Shown: in pieces, positions 10,493 to 23,740 of the stretch
How positions within the stretch are numbered: position 1 is the stretch's first letter
Layout: each line of letters starts with the position of its first letter
NCBI RefSeq assembly: GCF_907164915.1
Contig: NC_061865.1
Span: 51,914,587-51,978,586 of the forward strand
DNA from: Impatiens glandulifera
Taxonomy: Eukaryota; Streptophyta; Magnoliopsida; Ericales; Balsaminaceae
DNA: 64,000 nt
Direction of reading: 5' to 3'
The notes under the pieces: generated by a model
Databases searched by the model: none
Told to the model about the DNA's origin: nothing
Seen by the model: only the letters and a program-made list of their open reading frames with translations
Translations under genes and position numbers: made by a program

Positions 10493-12176
10493 TTAAATTA
10501 AACGTTATAGTTTGAAATAAGATTGTAAGCGGTTTAGTTTGATATATTTTTTCTTTACGTGTTCATCTTAATCATTGACGTCGAATTAAAAAAAAAATGT
10601 CGACGTAAGTAAACATTCATTCAATTAATTAAGTTGATTTATCAATTTTAATTGTTTAAAAACATAATTAGTTTAAATGTATAAAATTTTAAAACAAATT
10701 GTAGACTTCATTTCATTAGTTTGAAAGATGTATCATTAGAAAATATTAAAGGTAGATGTCAAAGATTAATTATTCTTTTATGTATTTCATTGTATGAGTG
10801 ATTGTAATACATGTAAATTACTTGGCTGGTATTTTTACAATTAATTAAAGTTAGAGTATAAAATGAAAAATTGATTGCATTTTTATTGAAAATTAACAAA
10901 AAGTTACATTTTCATTGTTAATAGGTTGGTATTTTTATAAGAGTAAAGATATGAACGTAGAATATTTTTGAAAATATTGGGTAGAGAATAATATGTCACT
11001 TTAAATGAATTGAAAATTGAATAGGATAGAATTTTTAAATTTTTTAATTCAAATAGAATATTGTGATACATTATTTCCTACACATTATTGTCAATTTTTT
11101 TTTTTATGTTCTATATCATTTTACTTTTTATAATTAAAAATTATTTTTATAGTCTTATATATATATATATATATATATTAAAGGTTAGAAATTAGCTTGA
11201 AGGGATTGTAAATACTTATTAATAAAAAGTTCATTATAATCAAAATAAAATCTTTTAAGTGTTAAAATGTCTCATTCAAATTGGTGATCAATTAATATTT
11301 TTATAATTTTAAATAAAAATAATAAAGAATTATTTAATCTATTATTATATAAATTTAAATAATTTAAATAATAATAATTATATTTAATTTAAAAGGTCAC
11401 GATTTCGATTTCATTTTCAAGATCTTTGAGTTTAAGCGGCGGAAAATAATTTTAATAACAATAAAAGTATTATTTATAACATTTAATATATATTTATACT
11501 AAATAGTTAATTATCATTAAATTTAATAAAAAAAATTATATATAAGAAATTAATTAAGTGAATAATACAAAATAACATTTATAAAATTATAATAAACAAT
11601 TATTAATTTAGACTTAAAATTATATGAATAATTTATAAAAATTAAACTAAAAAATTAAACTAATTTGAGTTTTTAAACAATAAATGTTGAAATAGAACGG
11701 GCTTAATGAACCAACTAAATAATGTCGGAATAATCTTTAAAAATATTATAAACAACATTAAAAATAATCTTAGAAGAGAGTTATTACACAAAGTAAAAAA
11801 ATATTCTTAAAAAAATTTAATCATACAAATATATGTATATTCCCAAACAATCATGAAAATATAAAAGTTAATTCAAATAACTATATATTGAAATATAAAA
11901 AATAACTACTTATATTCAAAAAGGAGAAGGCCATTAACGTTAAAAATATCACAAACAAAATTAGAATGTATGAACATCAAACACAAAGTTTTATTCAAAT
12001 TATAAAAATTCGAGACAAAAAAAATTCAAACCAACCAAATAGTATGTCACATCAAACAACACATAACAAAGAGCCACCCTCCTCACTAAAAAAACAAATA
12101 AAAAAATCATAAAAAAACCAAAAAAAAATAATAATACAAAAACTAAATAATTTTTTCAATTTTCTTGTTTTTACTA

Positions 12177-12206
<30 letters not shown>
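10493..12206. other. intergenic AT-rich DNA
   Basis: Very AT-rich with a (TA)n microsatellite near 11157-11178 and poly-A/T runs. No ORF longer than noise, no RNA gene and no recognisable transposon end seen. Confidence 0.6.
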
Positions 12207-12207
<1 letters not shown>

Positions 12208-12215
<8 letters not shown>

Positions 12216-12434
12216 GTTATTTATTATTATTAGAGAAATGATTGTGGGAGAATTTGGTGAGGGAATGACGTGGCATAATCTTATTCGATGAAAAAATCAT
12301 CTTTTCTCTCTTTTCTCCCACTTTTACATTTTCCAACCAATGAAGGTGATGCCACGTCATTCCCTTACCAAATTCTCTCACCAAATTCCCCCACAATCAT
12401 TTCTCTAATAATAATAAATAACTTTTCTAATATA
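12208..12434. mobile_element. MITE-like inverted-repeat element, copy 1
   Basis: The left end reads attagaaaagttatttattattattagagaaatgattgtggg and the right end is its near-perfect reverse complement, giving arms of 50 bp or more around a centre with 'gatgaaaaaatcat' and 'ttttccaaccaatgaagg'. An internal tgacgtggca/tgccacgtca pair extends the fold. It is flanked on both sides by (TA)n, which hides the target duplication. A related copy lies at 26694-26873. No coding capacity. Confidence 0.75.
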
Positions 12435-12611
12435 TATATATATACATTTACCCTATTTTACAAGTATATATATATTTTAGAATAAATTTATTAGAGAATC
12501 TATAAAACATGAAGATTCTATATATGTATTAAAAAAATGAAGATTCTATCTATAACATAACATAGGCCTATTTTCAATTCAATTGTAATGTTTTTTTAAT
12601 CCTAATAAACA

Positions 12612-12929
12612 CTAAATTGCGAGTCTGAATTTTGGATGATCAAAAACCACACGGTGGCGGGAGTCTATCGAACTGTCAACGCCGGCGACGCCATTTTCCG
12701 GCGAAATCGTAGGCCCCATAGCCAAATCCGGTCTAATACTCAGAGACTTACCGGAGGTATACAGACTACGCAACAACTCGTCGATAACATTTCGGTTATA
12801 GAGCTTCGCCGCGGTACCATTTTGATCAGATCTACCGTTTCCTGAAGCCAAATTTAAGCAAACAAGCAAGAGGAGAAGAAGATTCGGAAATGTTTGATTT
12901 AGATTGAAACCATCGGTTCTACCGATCAT
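12612..12929 (-). CDS. small predicted secreted protein, divergent from VAC14
   Basis: A single-exon frame of 105 codons from the ATG at 12929-12927. An in-frame TTG at 12941 is not a likely plant start. The N-terminus is MIGRTDGFNLNQTFPN followed by a hydrophobic run LLLLLLVCLNLASG, a good signal-peptide shape with possible cleavage after Ala-Ser-Gly at about residue 30. The mature part is polar (KLYNRNVIDELLRSLYTSG, then RPDLAMGPTI and a HRVVFDHPKFRLAI tail) with no further membrane segment and one N-glycosylation-like NGT. The local G+C is higher than the AT-rich DNA to the left. It starts only 12 bp from the VAC14 ATG on the other strand, so the two would overlap in their leaders. I do not recognise the family. 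It could be a shadow of the VAC14 5' UTR. Confidence 0.45.
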   Translation of the reverse strand: MIGRTDGFNLNQTFPNLLLLLLVCLNLASGNGRSDQNGTAAKLYNRNVIDELLRSLYTSGKSLSIRPDLAMGPTISPENGVAGVDSSIDSRHRVVFDHPKFRLAI

Positions 12930-12940
12930 AGGATTTTCCA

Positions 12941-15900
12941 ATGGGCGACGCCCTTTTGGTGATTCCGCCTGCCGTTCTACGTAATCTATCTGATAAGCTC
13001 TACGAAAAGCGTAAGAATGCAGCGCTAGAGGTACATCTTTTCTCTCTCTATATATATATCTCTGTAATGCGTGGTTTCTTTTGGATCTTCATGCGCGAAA
13101 TTGTGTATTATATAGGTGGAGGGAATCGTTAAACAGCTGACGTCAGCTGGAGATCATGGCAAGATTAAGGCTGTTATCAATTTATTGGTCAAGGAGTTCG
13201 CTATGTCGCCGCAAGTGAATTATCGTAAGGTCAGTTGATGAGATAGATAGGAGGGACGGACGGACGGACCTCTCTGTATGTTGTTGATATTTGTTTTCTG
13301 ATGGAGTGCTTAACTTTTCTATTGATAACTTTAGGGAGGATTGATAGGATTAGCTGCTGCAACTGTTGGTTTGACTTCAGACGCCTCGCAACATCTTGAG
13401 GTAAATTCTTCGAGATTGAATGCAACTAGTGTACAGATGAAAAGACAGAAAATGTTTACAATCACTTCATTTTCCAGTTTCCACTGACTAAATCGTGGCA
13501 ATAATACTTCTATCAGCCTTTCTTATTCTAGTTTTATCAAGATGATGTTACCGACTTCTGATCAATAATGCTATAGAAATGAATTAGTATAAGCAATGAC
13601 GAAAGCCTGGTTCAATATACAGCAGTCAGTGGGTTTATAATTTCGCTATTGAATAGTGGAATTACTCCCTCTTATGGTTGAGAGAATGATTCAATTTTAT
13701 GTTTGAAATATGAATTGAACTATTATTCAATGTTAAGATTGTTGTTAATGTGGGATGTCATGTGCTAGAAAGTCTACTATTTTAAAATTGTCATGAATGT
13801 GGGAATTCAAGTTCTGGCATATTTTTTAAGTCTTGTACAAATATGCTTGATACATCTGTTTTAATCTTATTTCACTGTCTTGCTGTATAAAATTTCAGCA
13901 AATTGTTCCACCAGTTCTTGGCTCTTTTACTGATCAAGATACCAGAGTTCGGTACTATGCTTGTGAAGCTTTATATAACATTGCGAAGGTGAGAGGCATT
14001 AAAAATATATGTATATATATATATTTATGGTATAAATCTATTAAACCTCTTTTCAATGTCTATTCCTTTTGGTCACTAGGCCTTGTTCTGAAAATACTTA
14101 AAGGGTATAAATATATAATGAAAAATTATATTTTAAGAAGAAATATAGGGTAATTTTGTACATTTGTTGATGTTTTGAATTATGTGATTGATGAGAAGAC
14201 GGCGTGGGTTATTTGAGGATTATTTAAATCTACTATTTTAACTGCTTTCATCTGCTTTTTCTGTTAGGTTGTCAGAGGAGATTTTATTGTCTTCTTCAAT
14301 AAAATTTTTGATGCCTTGTGTAAGCTTTCAGCTGATTCAGATGCTAATGTTCAGAGTGCGGCTCATCTTTTAGATAGGCTTATAAAGGTGAATAATAATT
14401 CACCTACACTTGTTTGATGATCTGCACTAAATAAATGATTTATTATTTTTTCTTTAACCCATTGTAAACAGGATATCGTCACTGAGACTGATGAGTTCAG
14501 GTGTTTAATCCTTACATTTTATTTTATATTTGTCTAATCTGGAGAAAAGACTGCAAGTCTGTAATCTTTGACATTGCTAACTCTTTTGGTTACTGGTTTT
14601 CTTCTTAGCATCGAAGAATTTATACCATTGTTGAGGGAGCGGATGAACGTTTTAAATCCTTATGTCCGCCAATTCTTGGTGGGATGGATCACAGTATTAG
14701 ACAGTGTCCCAGATATTGATATGCTAGGTTTTCTTCCGGATTTTCTGGATGGTAAATGTTCATAGCTTCAAGCAAATTGATATCCATGAGGAATTTTGGT
14801 TAATATTGCATGAAAAGATAATTCTTGCATTCTTAAGCCGTGGTGACCCAATATTATTTTATTTCAGGCTTGTTTAACATGCTAAGTGATTCTAGCCATG
14901 AAATACGACAACAGGCTGACTCAGCCCTTTCTGAGTTTCTTCAAGAGATAAAAAACTCTCCAGTAAGTTTGATGCTCTGATAGAACAAATAAATCTGTAC
15001 TGATATGTGATAATTATGTTGTTCTGCCTGCCTATCCTATATATATCTTTTCTTTCTGGCACAAGTATTCCCATTCTAGCTTTAAGCTACAATTTGAAAC
15101 TGCTCCAATAATATGGCTGTACTGAAGCAATCTTCTCTATTGAACACAATCTTAGTGTGATGCCCTAGTAAAAAAGGTGCTTTGACAGTTTGACCTTAAA
15201 ATATGTTTTTTTTTAATTGTAATAGAAAATGTTACAAGAGAGGCAACTTTCTGTTTCAAAACTTGTATTTGTTACTCTAGTATGCTTGATGTTGTTAGTG
15301 AATGCTTATGCATTTTTCACCCTAGTAGTTTCATGAATAATGAAAAGGTTTGGAAGAATTATTATATTAAGTATGAATTCCATTATGCATTTATCACTTT
15401 CTGACTCGAGTAGTGCTTCCATTGAAGTCTGTAGATTATGGTCGAATGGCAGAAATACTTGTGCAAAGGGCTGCCTCTGGAGATGAATTTACTCGATTAA
15501 CTGCTATTACTTGGGTAAGATATTTCATACTATGAGGTTTGAGCATCTTGTTTCCTTGATGGCGTAGTTCTTTGTTCAATGGAATCTTGTTTTATGCATT
15601 TCTTGGTCTTCTAGTCTTACCATAATACATGCGTATATGGATTTATTGTTTACATTGTTTGTATGCAAAATACATAACATGTATGCTTATTTACATCAGT
15701 AGCAGTGATAGCTTGAATATACTATATTATGAATTTACTAAGCCCTTCATACTTATAAATCTTTGTAGTTATATTCATGTTATATAAGAAATAAGTTAGG
15801 AACAAAAAAAAAAGTGGAGAAGCTATGCAGGTCCATATATTTGATAGCTTACTAGTTATGCTTTCGTTTTCACTCAGTTGAAACTGTAGTTAACAGCTAG

Positions 15901-18900
15901 TATATTAAACTTTCGAAGGCTAACTGATTGATTGATCAATTAACTTAAAACCTAAAAGTGCCTAAAATTGGTTGCACTCACATATGATAATTAATACCTT
16001 GATTAGTTTTGAAGTAGGGAGTCCCAACAAATCAGTCATTTTCTTTGTCAAACTAATAGCATCAAGTTATTTTATTCATGAATTCAAGGTTCTTCAATTT
16101 ACTTACCTGGTGCAGATAAATGAATTTGTAAAACTTGGTGGGGACCAGCTTCTTCCCTATTATGCTGATATTTTGGGGGCTATTTTACCTTGTATATCTG
16201 ACAAAGAGGAGAAGATAAGAGTTGTGAGTTGATCTACCCTTTTATGTACCTCTCATGTTGCTAGAGATTAATTTTCTCACTTTTGAGTGACATTTCTTTC
16301 TCCCCTTTTCCCATACTAAGGGTGATGTGACCAAGCAAAATTGTACTACAAGAATGAGAGCAGTGCCTAGCATTCTTTACTTTTGTCTTATTCAATTTCA
16401 GGTTGCTCGGGAAACAAATGAAGAACTTCAAGCAACTAAGACAGATCCAGCTGAAGGGTTTGATGTAGGAGCTATTCTTTCTGTTGCAAGGAGGTGCGTT
16501 CTCATTCTATCACGAGTTTTGCAGAAATAATTACTGTTTTGACAAGTGAGAATAGATAGGTACCATGAAAACAATAGAGCAAGTGACCCAGACTGAAGAT
16601 GGCATATAAATAAGTGAAGAAGTCTCAAAAGGATTTTATCTACAAATTTGACAACATGCTGAAAGAAAAAAGCTAATAAGGAAAATGATCTTAGACAAAA
16701 CAAGAGACGCCTGTGCACAAACTCTAAAAACCATTAAGGGAACAACTCCAAACATTAGAGATTCTAACCCCTTAAGAAAATCTGGTTTTGCAAAATAATA
16801 ATCTCCACCTTTTAATCTTCTGAAATGTATGGCTACAGTGTACAGATGTAAATGCACAGTTCAGTTTTTTCTTTGTTCCATTATGAATACACAAGCGATA
16901 TGGTTATGTGTGCTATTATCTAACATAATTGATGGGAACTGATGTTTATTCTTTTATCAGCCAGTTGGCGAATAAATGGGAGGATACTCGAATTGAAGCT
17001 TTGCAGTGGATTTTGACCCTTCTGAAAAGGCATCGGGCAGAGGTGGGGCAACAAGGATATAGTACACATGCTGCAAAACATTTCTCCTCCGTCACTTGCT
17101 GACATGCACTCTTATATCCATTAGAGAAAATAAAATGAAACTTTGTTGTTATGCTATTGAAAATTTTGACATGGTTCCTTCAAATTGGTGACAGGTATTA
17201 ACATTTTTGAGCGACATTTTTGAGGCACTCTTGAAGAAATTATCGGATCCCTCTGATGAGGTTATCTCCACTTGTCTGATATTTTCAACCTCAGTCTGAT
17301 TATTTGACATTATTCTTTAGAAGACAATCATTTTTATGTACTTTGGTTGCACAATGAATTTCTTGGCATTGCCTCAAATCTTGTTGGCCTTGGACTTATC
17401 CTTCATGTCACATTGTTGGTAGTATATTTCTGCTGGAATAGATAGGTGAATCACTATCATGGGCAGATTAACTGTCTTTTGTTTTTAATAATTTGTTCTT
17501 GGTGTAGTCTGCTTTCTGATATGGTTTGTTTAAACTTCTATGATTAAGGTTTTATCTATGCATGTACTTTGAAAATGCAATATTTTAGTGACTACTAACG
17601 TCATAAAGGAAGCACAATAAGGGTTGATAGTATTTAGCCCTTAGTCAAGATAGATGTGTATGCAGACGCCATGATATGTCATTTTCTTGTATCCTAGCAT
17701 GGATGATTTACGTTTTTCAGAACTGAAGCTAAGAACGGTTAAGAAAAGAGGTTGCCCTGATTCTCTTCCTTATCTCTTTTGACTCGCATAATATGGAGAG
17801 CGTCCAGATAATGAGGGTTAGCATGGACTAGTGCCATAGGGGTGTTTATGATTAGATTTCAGTAATTGCTATTCATCCATCTATGCCCCTTGAATTTATC
17901 AATTACTTTTGTTTAGAGGTTGTGGCTCGTGTTTAAGCAGTTTAGAACTGCAATTCCTTTCACCTGTTCTTCCGCTTTTATAATGCTAATCTAAGGAACG
18001 ACCATCTCTATCTCTGTTGATATCTTTTTCTTTTCAATTTTTTTCCAGGTAGTGCTGCTGGTGCTTGATGTGCATGCATGCATAGCTCAAGATGCACCAT
18101 ACTTCCGCCAGCTTCTAGTTTTCTTGATTCATAACTTCAGAATGGATAATTCTCTTCTGGAAAAGTGAGTCCCTACTGAACTTTAGCAACATGGGAATTA
18201 AGTAAAAATTTATAATCGTAGTAACGCCTACATACATTTGCTTATATGAAATTTTAAGTTTTGTAGGCGCGGTGCTTTAATAATACGCAGACTCTGTTTA
18301 CTTTTAGATGCTGAAAAGGTATTTAGGGAACTGTCCAAGATACTTGAGGGTCAAGCAGATCTTGATTTTGCTTCAGTTATGGTTCAGGTATGACTATATC
18401 TGCATGTAGCACAAGACATTAGATAATAATAATATTTGATTCACTGTTTATAGCTGCAGATAATTATATTCTGTTGTCTGTGTACTGTTCTTCAGGCTTT
18501 GAATTTGATTCTGTTCACCTCCACAGAGTTGTCTGAGATGCGAAATCTTCTCAAACAATCTCTTGTTACTTCTACTGGAAGTGACTTATTTCTTTCTTTG
18601 TATGCTTCATGGTGTCATTCTCCAATGGCAATTATAAGTCTCTGCCTATTAGTTCAGGCAAGTTCCTAAAAATAATTATTATTTAGCGTGATGTTGAGAT
18701 GTTTGTGCTTTTCTGACCTTGTGTGCAATTCATTATACACAAATTGATAGGCTTATCAGCATGCAAGTTCTGTCATTCTGTCGCTGGTTGAGGAGGATAT
18801 GAACATCAAATTCTTGGTTCAGTTGGACAAATTAGTGCACTTGCTGGAGACACCCGTTTTTGCTTATCTTAGGTTGCAGGTGCTTTGGGACATCTCTTAT

Positions 18901-20407
18901 GTTAAATTATTCTTAAGTGTTTTCTTTTTTGGTTTCAAAGAAGTGCAGGGACGTTCATATGAACCCTAAGGTACCAAAATCACAATGTGTTTGCTTGATG
19001 TCATTGTGAGCCCTTCTCCTAAAAATCTATAGTTGTTAGGTTAGTTGGATAACTTAACCATGGTATAGATTTTGTTCCACCAGGGTCTCAATATGAATCT
19101 TTTCCAAATAGGGACTGTAGTTTTTTAGACCAGGTTTCGGGTATAATCGAACTTGAGACCTCAACCTCTTAAATTCAAGAATCTTTTACCACTTGAATGA
19201 TCTGTTAGGACATTTTTACCTTCATCACATAGTTGTCAGGGCCGACCCAAGGATAACCCCATTAAGCCTTCAGGCTGGGCATCCCCACCCCTTCCCAAAA
19301 AAAAACTATTATATTTTTATTTTACTTTACTTTTTTTGTGATATTTTGATTCTTGAAGAAATGGGATTGGACTAGGGCAGCCCAATACTGATTTGCATGT
19401 GCATTTCATACACGGGAGCCACTATTGTACACATATTGAACAATGAACTTGCCTATTTGGAAACTTGTTATTTTGTTACAATCCCTTACACATTAACGAT
19501 CCCAATGAAAAATCGCCAGAGTTAAAATTGAAAGTATTTTGTCATTTGGTGTATGATTATTTTCTTGATCATATTCCAGATTATAGTGTGATTTTTACTT
19601 CATTTGGATTATTTAGGGATTATTGTGTTTTTTCACAGATATATCAAACGTAGATTTTTCCAAATCACGATTCAGATGAAAAAACTTCATACCAAACAAT
19701 ATTTTAGAACTCCCATTTGTAACTTCAGATGTTGGGTTGACATAAAATATCCTATCTTTCATCTTTTTTTTTTTCCTTTGCAGCTCCTTGAATCCAGTAG
19801 ATATACATGGCTTCTAAAAGTCTTGTATGGATTGCTGATGCTACTCCCCCAGGTAAAACACTTTAATTTCATATGTTCCGAGTCTTTTCTAGACTTTTAC
19901 TTTTGTAAGTCTTTACATTAATTTTACTACAATTTCTTCTTCTTCAAGCAGCAAAGTCAGGCCTTCAAAATATTGAGAACTCGATTAAAGACTATTCCAT
20001 CATCATACTCATTTAATGATGATCAGTTCAAATGGTTGTCAAGAATGAACTCTTATTCGCAGTATCACGATGCCTCTCAAGTATTTGAAGAAGCTGATAT
20101 GGATGAAGATTCACAACGTCGAATCAACTATACTGCCATGTTGCAACAGTTTCAGCAGATGCAGTTACAACATCGTATTTTCTCAAAGTCTAAGAAACAG
20201 TCAAGTTGTTGCCCTACATCATCAAAAAAGGTTCTTACTTAAAAAAGTAACACTTTCTTGGTTGAAAAACAAGACAATGTGAATAACCTGTCTTTTATTT
20301 CCTGTTGTGTTCAGAATTTCCAAAGAGCCGAGGAAGAACGGTTGTCAATTTCGACATCCGAAGCAAGTAGACCTTCTTCAAGATCTTCATATAGAGGTCA
20401 GATTTAG
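12941..20407 (+). CDS. VAC14: VAC14 homolog, PIKfyve/Fab1 complex scaffold (20 exons)
   Basis: Scaffold of the Fab1/PIKfyve-Fig4 complex that makes PtdIns(3,5)P2 on endosome and vacuole membranes (family knowledge). Coding exons: 12941-13030, 13116-13229, 13335-13400, 13899-13988, 14268-14387, 14472-14500, 14609-14751, 14868-14962, 15428-15514, 16116-16223, 16402-16493, 16961-17042, 17195-17260, 18049-18164, 18267-18387, 18496-18657, 18751-18879, 19784-19852, 19952-20230, 20315-20407. They sum to 2151 nt, 716 residues, in one frame, close to the usual plant length. The N-terminus ([18 protein letters not shown], then [13 protein letters not shown] and a [22 protein letters not shown] repeat) is the Fab1-binding region. 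Helical repeats fill the middle. The C-terminal part ([20 protein letters not shown] ... [20 protein letters not shown]) is the Fig4-binding region, followed by a Gln/Ser-rich tail. Intron 16 has a GC donor; all others are GT-AG. Confidence 0.95.
18880..19783. other. VAC14 intron 17, with a tRNA-like SINE relic
   Basis: The intron is 904 nt. On the minus strand of about 19090-19210 there is a tRNA-like segment: 'aagtggtaaaagattcttgaa' (A-box-like), then 'gaggtctcaagttcgattat' (B-box-like). A sister motif 'gaggtctcaggttcgatccc' is found in an intron of the CUE gene. No terminal poly-A was defined, so the limits are approximate. Confidence 0.4.
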
Positions 20408-23159
20408 TAAATGATTTTTTAATTTTTTTTTCCATATATTTTTCTTGTCTTGCTCATCTTACTGATGAAGAGGATAATGCCTGTAAAAACTGTATATCCT
20501 TGTCATCTTTTCTCACCAAAAAAAAGGAAAAGTAAATGGGGTGTTGAGGTTTCTCCTAAGCTATTTTGCATAGTAATTATTATTTTTTAATATGTTAAAA
20601 GGAGGATATGTACTCATCTTACTATTAATAATAAGAATATTATTATTATTATTATATTTTAAATTAGAACCAAATGAGCCAGTAATATACACATTTTTTA
20701 TACTTTAATGACCTAATTCAAATATGTTCTTATAATCTTAATATATCCATATGAAGTGTTATTGGACATTTGGGTTCTTCATGGCTTTTGAGGGGTTTGT
20801 ATCTTACCATTTAAATGCTGACATTTAACTTGGTTATTGTTGCTTTTGTGAGTTTTATTGAATTATTCAATTGCAATGTACCATCATGATCAATAAAATT
20901 CCAAATTTGAGATCTTTCCTTTTTCTTTGTTCCTCTTATTTGGTTTTATTTATCTTGGATGATATGTAATCAAGAGGTTCTTTGGTGTGGATTAAACTCA
21001 CTTTTAAAATATCATTATTTTCTGGATCATGATTCAAATAATTTTTTTAAAATCATGATCCATATTTGTAATTGTGATTTTTGGTTTGTTTTGGCATAAA
21101 GATTAATTTGTTTAATCATAATTTAAATTATTAATAAATTTTGTGATTTTTTACATTATTATTTTGGATCATAATAAGATATATGATAACAAATAGGTTT
21201 GACATAAGTGGGGCGATTAGGATCTTGCTAAAAGTTGGTGCACTTTTGGTGAATTCAAAATCAATTGGACAAGTTTCGCTTTTAATATAGTTGGAAGTTA
21301 GCATGATTTCTTGACATTACTTCAACTTAAGACGTTCTAAATGAGAATTGAACTCGTAACTTTTGATCTCTTAGGAACCACTTTTGTCACTTAAATGTAA
21401 TGGTTTTATGTTTAAAACTGCATTTGAATGAATTTGGTTGACAATATCAACAATTGCTTTGTTGATTGATGTCATGGTTCATTTTGATTTACAGATAAGT
21501 AAAAGGAGAATATCATACTATTGAGGGATGCAATTTAGTCATTTATTCAAAGTTTCAAATGGGCCCTAGGAAAATAACAAAAAGTAACATGTCATCAAAC
21601 ATACAAGGAATTTTGAAATAGTGGAGAGTTCAAACACTAAATCCAACTGAGAGATAAGATTGAATATGTGGAGTTTTCAAACACTAAATCCAAATGAGAG
21701 ATAAGATTGAATATGTGGAGTTTTCTATAAAGAATTTGTGCTAATGAGAATCTCCAACCTTTATGTGTTTTACCAAGATAATGTTCGTCTACCACTATCG
21801 ATCCGATAGATTCTTTGTTTGACGAGAATTATGCAATTTATCAATTTGTTCTTCTCTTAGACGTCATGGCGATAAATTTCAAGATATATATATACAATTA
21901 TTGTTAGAAATATGGTAATATGAGATTCATTAATAGGACTTTGGAGATCCCTAAAATCCACTCTAAGCAACAACAAAATATCTTCCCATACAAATAAGGA
22001 ATTTTTATCATTGATCTTTACACTAGGGATTGAAGAATTTTACTCTTACATTCATTATTTCATTAACATCTACATAATCATTACTAAATACAAATGATTA
22101 AATATTGAGATATACATAAATTAATTCTCATTTAAGTCAAATAAGTAGATACATATATAATAAAAATGTAGATAATATTTATAAAATCAAAATAATCAAT
22201 TGATTAGATGTTAAATTATGACTAATTATAAAAAAAATATTAATGATTATACAATTTCTTTAATGTGATTTTAAAAACGAATTTATTTGAGTCCCGTAAT
22301 GAAAGTGAAGTAAAATAAATTTATGAAACATTTTGAATGGCAATAAAAATTGTTTTTATCAAAAAAAAAAAAAAGAAATGTCATATTTGTATTTATATAT
22401 ATATATATATATTAAAATAATTCATCCCATTATGAAAATAAATTTCAACAATTTTTTTTATTGACCGTATGAAAATTAACTCTAAATCTTGTAACTTCAT
22501 CTGCTTTACCCTTAAAAATAACCAAACATCGACCAAAAGAAAGTATTACTAACACAATCAATTGAAAGAAATAAGTAACAAACGACTTACCAAATACTAA
22601 GATCGAGAAAACACCTTCGAAACTGAAATAGAAGGATACTTTTCAAATTCAAGAAAGAAAATAATTTACATTAAAGAACAACTTGAATTTTATATTTACA
22701 TAAATTCACTATACTATTTTTAATTGTTCTGTCACTGAAATTATTAGTATTTGTCATGAAAAAAAGGAACATTTCAGATTTATAATGCAATCGAATTGAA
22801 ATCACAAAATTTAGAATGAAATATAGAATATGAACAAAATTAAGTTAACGACAACAAAATGTGAATATCCCTAACCTCCTTGAAAGGTCTTGGTTTTGAA
22901 CCCGGCAAATTATGCGTCTGGTTAAGTGTGTTTGTGGGATATGTGCTTAACCTCTTGTGACCACATTTTTTTCTTTTTTACGTTAAAGAATATGACACAA
23001 CCCTAATTTCTTAATTTTTTCAATTTAGTTCACTATTTATTTATTTTTTAATTTGTAGAAAAAGGAACAAAATTTATATTTATTTACTCGTTTTATCCAT
23101 AATTTTTATATTAATTTTTTAAGCTCAACACAAATTTATTTTAAGTTTATCCCAACTCA
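20408..23159. other. intergenic, AT-rich, with a 47-bp tandem duplication
   Basis: Holds the VAC14 3' UTR in its first few hundred bases, then AT-rich DNA without credible ORFs. Two adjacent 47-bp copies lie at 21621-21667 and 21668-21714 with a few mismatches. A tRNA-like B-box motif (gagttcaattctc on the minus strand, about 21340-21352) suggests another SINE relic. A (TA)n run sits near 22396-22412. Confidence 0.5.
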
Positions 23160-23469
23160 AATTTCTGAATTCATCTCTGAGTGTGAGGGACGGGAGTCGA
23201 CTAACTGACAAGGAACTTGTCAGAAGGGGTAAAAGAGGAGTGAAACCATTCGACGGAGTTGGAAAGGACTTCGCTAATCATAATAAGGTTGGTCTCACCT
23301 TCGTCCGGGGACTCGAACGATGAGATCGCTGATGCTGACTACCTTCTGTGTCTTTATCAATGAAGTAAATCACCTCGATGCTAAGCGATCCTCAGTCTTC
23401 AATGTGAGCCCAACCACCCCACTTTTTTAGTAGGAGAAAGGGGCTCAATCCATGGAGTCCGTCATCGGA

Positions 23470-23740
23470 TCTCTTGCATTTTTGAAGTCAGTGTAGCCAA
23501 TGCGTCTGCATGCCTGTTGGCTGTCCGCGGAATGTGTTGGATCTATTTCCTCAGTAAGTCTTGGACGGGAGCCCTGTACGCCGCCCGACTCTTTGATTGT
23601 GAAATCGCCATTGATTTGATTTGTCTTCTAACTAAATTAAAGTCTAACTAAATTAGAGTCACCGAGATGATGCTGGAAGTCCGGCTTCGTGTGCGGCTTT
23701 GAGTCCTAGTATCAGGACTCCGTATTTTCATTTTATGAGT
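23470..23740 (-). pseudogene. Ty3/gypsy RNase H relic
   Basis: On the minus strand the translation gives EYGVLILGLKAAHEAGL (RNase H 'NEYEALILGLKLA' block), then NQINGDFTIKES ('VNQINGDYEAR' block). After a frame change come HIPRTANRHADALATLTSK ('HIPRSENRQADALA' block). This is the order found in the RNase H domain of Ty3/gypsy elements of the Athila/Tat kind. Stops and at least one frameshift make it non-functional. The G+C-rich DNA at 23160-23470 downstream in that orientation probably belongs to the same element. Confidence 0.7.

Noticed and set aside
12288..12485. Short hydrophobic ORF across the MITE
   Set aside because: Spans the inverted-repeat element and (TA)n tracts; composition-driven.
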